This document shows, one piece after another, positions 61,461-64,000 of a stretch of DNA of 64,000 nucleotides (positions within the stretch are counted from its first letter, which is position 1; each line of letters opens with the position of its first letter). A program made the translations under genes and the position numbers. Below the pieces are notes generated by a model. That model saw only the letters and a list, made by a program, of their open reading frames with translations, was not told the DNA's origin and ran no database searches. The DNA is from an uncultured Anaerolineae bacterium (lineage in GTDB: Bacteria; Chloroflexota; Anaerolineae; Promineifilales; Promineifilaceae), in assembly GCA_905479495.1 (NCBI GenBank), contig CAJQMR010000007.1, positions 434,001 to 498,000 of the forward strand, given 5' to 3'.

Positions 61461-61470
61461 CAAAGAGTTG

Positions 61471-63843
61471 ATGCGCGATCCAGACCAATTCACCACAGTC
61501 TTGAACCAATTTGTCCAGCGCTCGGCGTACACGCCGGGGCAGCTGGCTAGCCTATCCAGCGTGCCGAAAATGACGATTGTGAATTGGCTTAACGGCCGTG
61601 TGGTGCGGCCTAGGGGATGGCAAGGCGTGGTGGCGCTGGCGGCGGCCATGCGTCTGACAGAAGCAGAAGCCAATCAGCTGCTGGCTGCGGCCCAACAGCC
61701 GACTGTTCAAGAATTGCGAACCCTGACAGCAGATACAAAGGATCAAGCGTTGTTGCGGTTTTGGCAAACGGCCATTTTCTCCGAATTCTCCCCACCTTTC
61801 CAGACCATCGCCCTGCCGCCATACCTGGTGGGTCGGGAGGAAGAGCGGGCGCTTTTGCGAACTTACTTGATGGCCAAACGGCAAACGGCCGTAATCTGCC
61901 TGCATGGCATGGCGGGCGTTGGCAAAACCAGCCTGGCGGCACAGCTGGCCTATGATTTGCAGGATCATTTTGCTGATGGTGTGCTGTGGGCCCGACTGGA
62001 CAGCTCCGACACGCTCTCCATTTTGGCCACGTTTGCCGCTGCTTACCAGCAAGACGTCAGCCAATTTTATGACGTGGCCAGCCGCAGCCGGGTGGTGCGC
62101 GATCTGCTGCGAGGCAAACAAGCACTCATTATTTTGGACAATGCCCAGACGAGCGCCCAGATTGAACCGCTGCTGCCACCCACCGGGAACTGTGCCGTGC
62201 TGGTGACCACACGGCGGCAAGATTTGTCTGTTCTGGCCGGGGCGCAGCGGGTTGCGTTACGGCCGTTTCCCTCCGAAGCCACCACCTCGCTCAGCCTGTT
62301 TGAACAAATATTAGGCCGTGCCCGCGTACAGGCCGAGCCAGATGCCCTGCGCCAAATTGCCGATGCATTGGGCCATTTGCCCCTGGCGCTGGTCATCGCT
62401 GCCAGCCGATTGGCGTACGAGCCGGGCTGGCAGATTGCCCAGTTTCAGCAGCGACTGGCGCAGGTGGAGCAGCGGCTGCCTGCGCTGCGCTACGAGGTGC
62501 AAAATGTGCGGCGCTCGTTTCAGCTGAGCTATGAACTGCTGGACGCGCCCGCGCAGCAGCTTTTTGCCGCCATCGGGCTGCTGGGGCGGCAAGATTTTTC
62601 GGTGGCAGCGGCGGCAGCCCTGGTGGCTGGTGACGCAGATGCTGTGGCGGATGGCTTGCGGCAGCTTTACACGCTTTCTTTGTTGCAGGGTAGGACGAAC
62701 GGCCGTTACCAGCTGCATCCCCTGCTGCACGATTTTGCTCAAAGCTTGCCCGCGCCGGACAGTGCGACGGACCGATTTGTGGCCTATTGGGCGGCGTTTG
62801 TGGCTGAGCATCGGTTGGCTTATGGAATGGTGGCAAAGGAGATTGGGCATATTGGGGCGGCGTTGGAAACGGCCGTGCGCGAGCGGTGGCTGCGGCCGTG
62901 GCTCAACCTTCTGGAAAACCTGATGCCATTCTGGCTGGTGCGCGGGGCTTATCTTCAAGCTGAACAATGTCTGGCTGAAGCGCAAACGGTGTTGCAATCA
63001 TTTGGTGACGATGTTGGGCTTAGCCACGTGCAATTGTGGTGGGGCCAGTTGCTGCGCCAGCGGCAGGAATTGGCCGCTGCTGAAGAATATTTGCAGGCGG
63101 GCTTGCAGCTGGCCCAAAAACAGGGGGACAAGAGGCAAATCGGCCGTTTTCTGGCTGAGATTGGCATTGTTCACAATTGTCACGAGCAGTATGCTTCGGC
63201 CAAAGTATATTTGGCTGAGGCGTTAACTCTGGCCCGGCAGGTGGATGATGTAGATTGTTTGCTGCTGTTGTTGGAGGAATTGGGCGTTTTGGCTTTGATG
63301 GAAGGGGAAACGGCCGTTGCCCGGCAGTATCAACAAGAAGGGTTCGATCTGGCGCAGGTTCACAAGCATGAGGCGCAGGCGGTGCTGTTCCGCAAAAGTT
63401 TGGGCGCGTTAAGCCATTTGGCGCAGGACCGGGAGAAAGCGCGGCAGCAGTTTGCCCAGGGATATGCCTTGGCGCAAAAGATAGGTTTTCGCAAAGGCAT
63501 GATGCTGCTAAGTAACAATTTGGGCGTGGTTGATTTTTATGCGGGGAACATGGCGCAGGCGGCAGATTATTTGCAGGCTTCCCTGGCTGAGGCTGAGCGG
63601 CTGAACGATTTTCAGGCGCTCAGCCTGGTGCTGCAAAATTTGGCGCGCCTGGCTCGGCAGAACGGCCGTTTTGCTGCCGCACGGTCTTACTTCAATCAGC
63701 TGCTGGCCTTGGCCAAACGCCGTGAATGGCCTGAGGTGGTGGCTCAGGTGCAGCATGCGTTGTTGTCTTTGGCGGAGTTGGAAGAGGCAAACGGCCGTAA
63801 TCAGGCCAAAGCTGGGCAAGAACATCTCAGAGTATTTATTTAA
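61471..63843 (+). CDS. HTH-NB-ARC-TPR STAND protein
   Basis: The 790-residue protein has an N-terminal helix-turn-helix (YTPGQLASLSSVPKMTIVNWLNG, about 17-40), an NB-ARC NTPase with Walker A GMAGVGKTSLAAQL, Walker B ALIILDNA, sensor CAVLVTTRRQDL and GLPL-like GHLPLALVIAAS, a winged-helix part, and then about eight TPRs (for example LLLRQRQELAAAEEYLQAGLQLAQ and ALAQKIGFRKGMMLL). It is a STAND switch protein: ATP-dependent and presumably assembled after ligand binding by the TPRs, acting as a transcription regulator. The ATG at 61471 is used, directly after an in-frame TTG. A role in defence is possible but not shown. Confidence 0.88.
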   Translation: MRDPDQFTTVLNQFVQRSAYTPGQLASLSSVPKMTIVNWLNGRVVRPRGWQGVVALAAAMRLTEAEANQLLAAAQQPTVQELRTLTADTKDQALLRFWQTAIFSEFSPPFQTIALPPYLVGREEERALLRTYLMAKRQTAVICLHGMAGVGKTSLAAQLAYDLQDHFADGVLWARLDSSDTLSILATFAAAYQQDVSQFYDVASRSRVVRDLLRGKQALIILDNAQTSAQIEPLLPPTGNCAVLVTTRRQDLSVLAGAQRVALRPFPSEATTSLSLFEQILGRARVQAEPDALRQIADALGHLPLALVIAASRLAYEPGWQIAQFQQRLAQVEQRLPALRYEVQNVRRSFQLSYELLDAPAQQLFAAIGLLGRQDFSVAAAAALVAGDADAVADGLRQLYTLSLLQGRTNGRYQLHPLLHDFAQSLPAPDSATDRFVAYWAAFVAEHRLAYGMVAKEIGHIGAALETAVRERWLRPWLNLLENLMPFWLVRGAYLQAEQCLAEAQTVLQSFGDDVGLSHVQLWWGQLLRQRQELAAAEEYLQAGLQLAQKQGDKRQIGRFLAEIGIVHNCHEQYASAKVYLAEALTLARQVDDVDCLLLLLEELGVLALMEGETAVARQYQQEGFDLAQVHKHEAQAVLFRKSLGALSHLAQDREKARQQFAQGYALAQKIGFRKGMMLLSNNLGVVDFYAGNMAQAADYLQASLAEAERLNDFQALSLVLQNLARLARQNGRFAAARSYFNQLLALAKRREWPEVVAQVQHALLSLAELEEANGRNQAKAGQEHLRVFI

Positions 63844-63870
63844 CAGCCGATTTTTGGGAGCTTATCTTCT

Positions 63871-64000
63871 TTATTGGGTAACAAACTTGAGAATATCCAG
63901 AGTGATGTCGTATGGGTTGGGCGGTTTCATTTTGGGGAAGTTGTGATCGCCGGGAATTTCGCGGTAAGTCACAGGGCCAGCCAGCCGGGTGATGAGCTGG
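63871..64000 (-). CDS. Partial alpha/beta hydrolase, C-terminal end
   Basis: The 42 visible residues (complement strand, to a TAA at 63871-63873) end with PGDHNFPKMKPPNPYDITLD and then ILKFVTQ. GDHNF carries the likely catalytic His of an alpha/beta hydrolase. The gene continues beyond the window edge, so nothing further can be said. Confidence 0.65.
   Translation of the reverse strand, partial: QLITRLAGPVTYREIPGDHNFPKMKPPNPYDITLDILKFVTQ

Larger units (their letters stand above)
368..63798. repeat. Dispersed palindrome ACGGCCGT (HIP1-like), about 95 exact copies
   Basis: Exact copies found by eye start at 368, 842, 1497, 2008, 2335, 3168, 3918, 4018, 4207, 5191, 5422, 5512, 6372, 8241, 10557, 14424, 14717, 16655, 17241, 17592, 18934, 22091, 24552, 26959, 27242, 27598, 28174, 28307, 28429, 28714, 28965, 29135, 30362, 30649, 31233, 31510, 31645, 31763, 33710, 33804, 34509, 34798, 35410, 36095, 36514, 37382, 39253, 39308, 39981, 40920, 42234, 42703, 42738, 43890, 44356, 45529, 46513, 48472, 48677, 49427, 50442, 50579, 50955, 51237, 52139, 52956, 53185, 53413, 53485, 54235, 54304, 54386, 54684, 55343, 55822, 55949, 56013, 56873, 57848, 57895, 58475, 58625, 59211, 59841, 60405, 60654, 61198, 61592, 61885, 62259, 62699, 62869, 63310, 63662 and 63791. 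A random 8-mer would occur about once. Many copies extend to AACGGCCGTT. Most lie in coding DNA, in all three frames. Confidence 0.95.

Noticed and set aside
1-64000. tRNA, rRNA, transposase, integrase or phage genes
   Set aside because: None was recognised on either strand; a tRNA scan would be needed to exclude a short tRNA completely.

Overview
The window is about 64 kb of bacterial chromosome holding about 50 real genes. No rRNA, tRNA, CRISPR array, transposase or phage module was seen. Gene content fits an environmental Chloroflexota bacterium, perhaps Anaerolineae or a Promineifilum-like lineage: kinase/formylglycine-like fusion, FHA-GAF histidine kinase, NHL and LVIVD lipoproteins, DUF2723 membrane glycosyltransferase, STAND NTPases, and many short hairpin repeats between genes. 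This placement is inference; no marker gene is present to prove it.

Layout. (1) 1-3.6 kb: RarD-type permease, patatin-like lipase, iron alcohol dehydrogenase, SCP2 protein. (2) 3.7-24.6 kb: one long minus-strand, AT-richer surface-polysaccharide cluster. It runs from a Wzz-like chain-length protein through an APS reductase, four or five nucleotide-sugar SDR enzymes including a very clear UDP-sulfoquinovose synthase, a TPR protein, Wzx flippase, three GT4 glycosyltransferases, a Wzy-like polymerase, a sulfatase-fold protein, a TyvE-like epimerase, a WecG/TagA transferase and a methyltransferase, to a WbaP-type priming transferase and an O-antigen ligase. (3) 25-28.3 kb: a secreted protein made of two 204-residue repeats, then a UDP-sugar dehydrogenase that probably feeds the same polysaccharide. 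(4) 28.3-33 kb: RNA modification genes (RsmF-like, Tgt-like, and a homologue of the aminoglycoside-resistance 16S rRNA G1405 methyltransferases) and a flavodoxin-pentapeptide fusion. (5) 33-49.9 kb: FHA-GAF histidine kinase, a kinase/SUMF1-like fusion with key residues missing in both domains, two tandem CPA2 antiporters, a pyrophosphatase, a NACHT membrane NTPase, an amidohydrolase, a stress-protein/TauE operon, Nudix and YihY. (6) 50-64 kb: LVIVD lipoprotein, a cystathionine synthase/lyase, DUF2723 glycosyltransferase, a TrkA-domain membrane protein, a two-component system, an NHL lipoprotein, an HTH-NB-ARC-TPR protein and the end of an alpha/beta hydrolase.

The strongest signal that gene annotation does not explain is the palindrome ACGGCCGT. 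I count about 95 exact copies by eye, where about one is expected by chance. It sits mainly inside genes and is about three times sparser in the AT-rich polysaccharide cluster. It resembles the cyanobacterial HIP1 phenomenon with a different word. A second layer is a family of degenerate 7-nt-period repeats between genes that fold into hairpins and in places supply the stop codons of the flanking genes. The best single-gene leads are the 16S rRNA methyltransferase homologue and the sulfoquinovose synthase plus APS reductase pair in the polysaccharide cluster.
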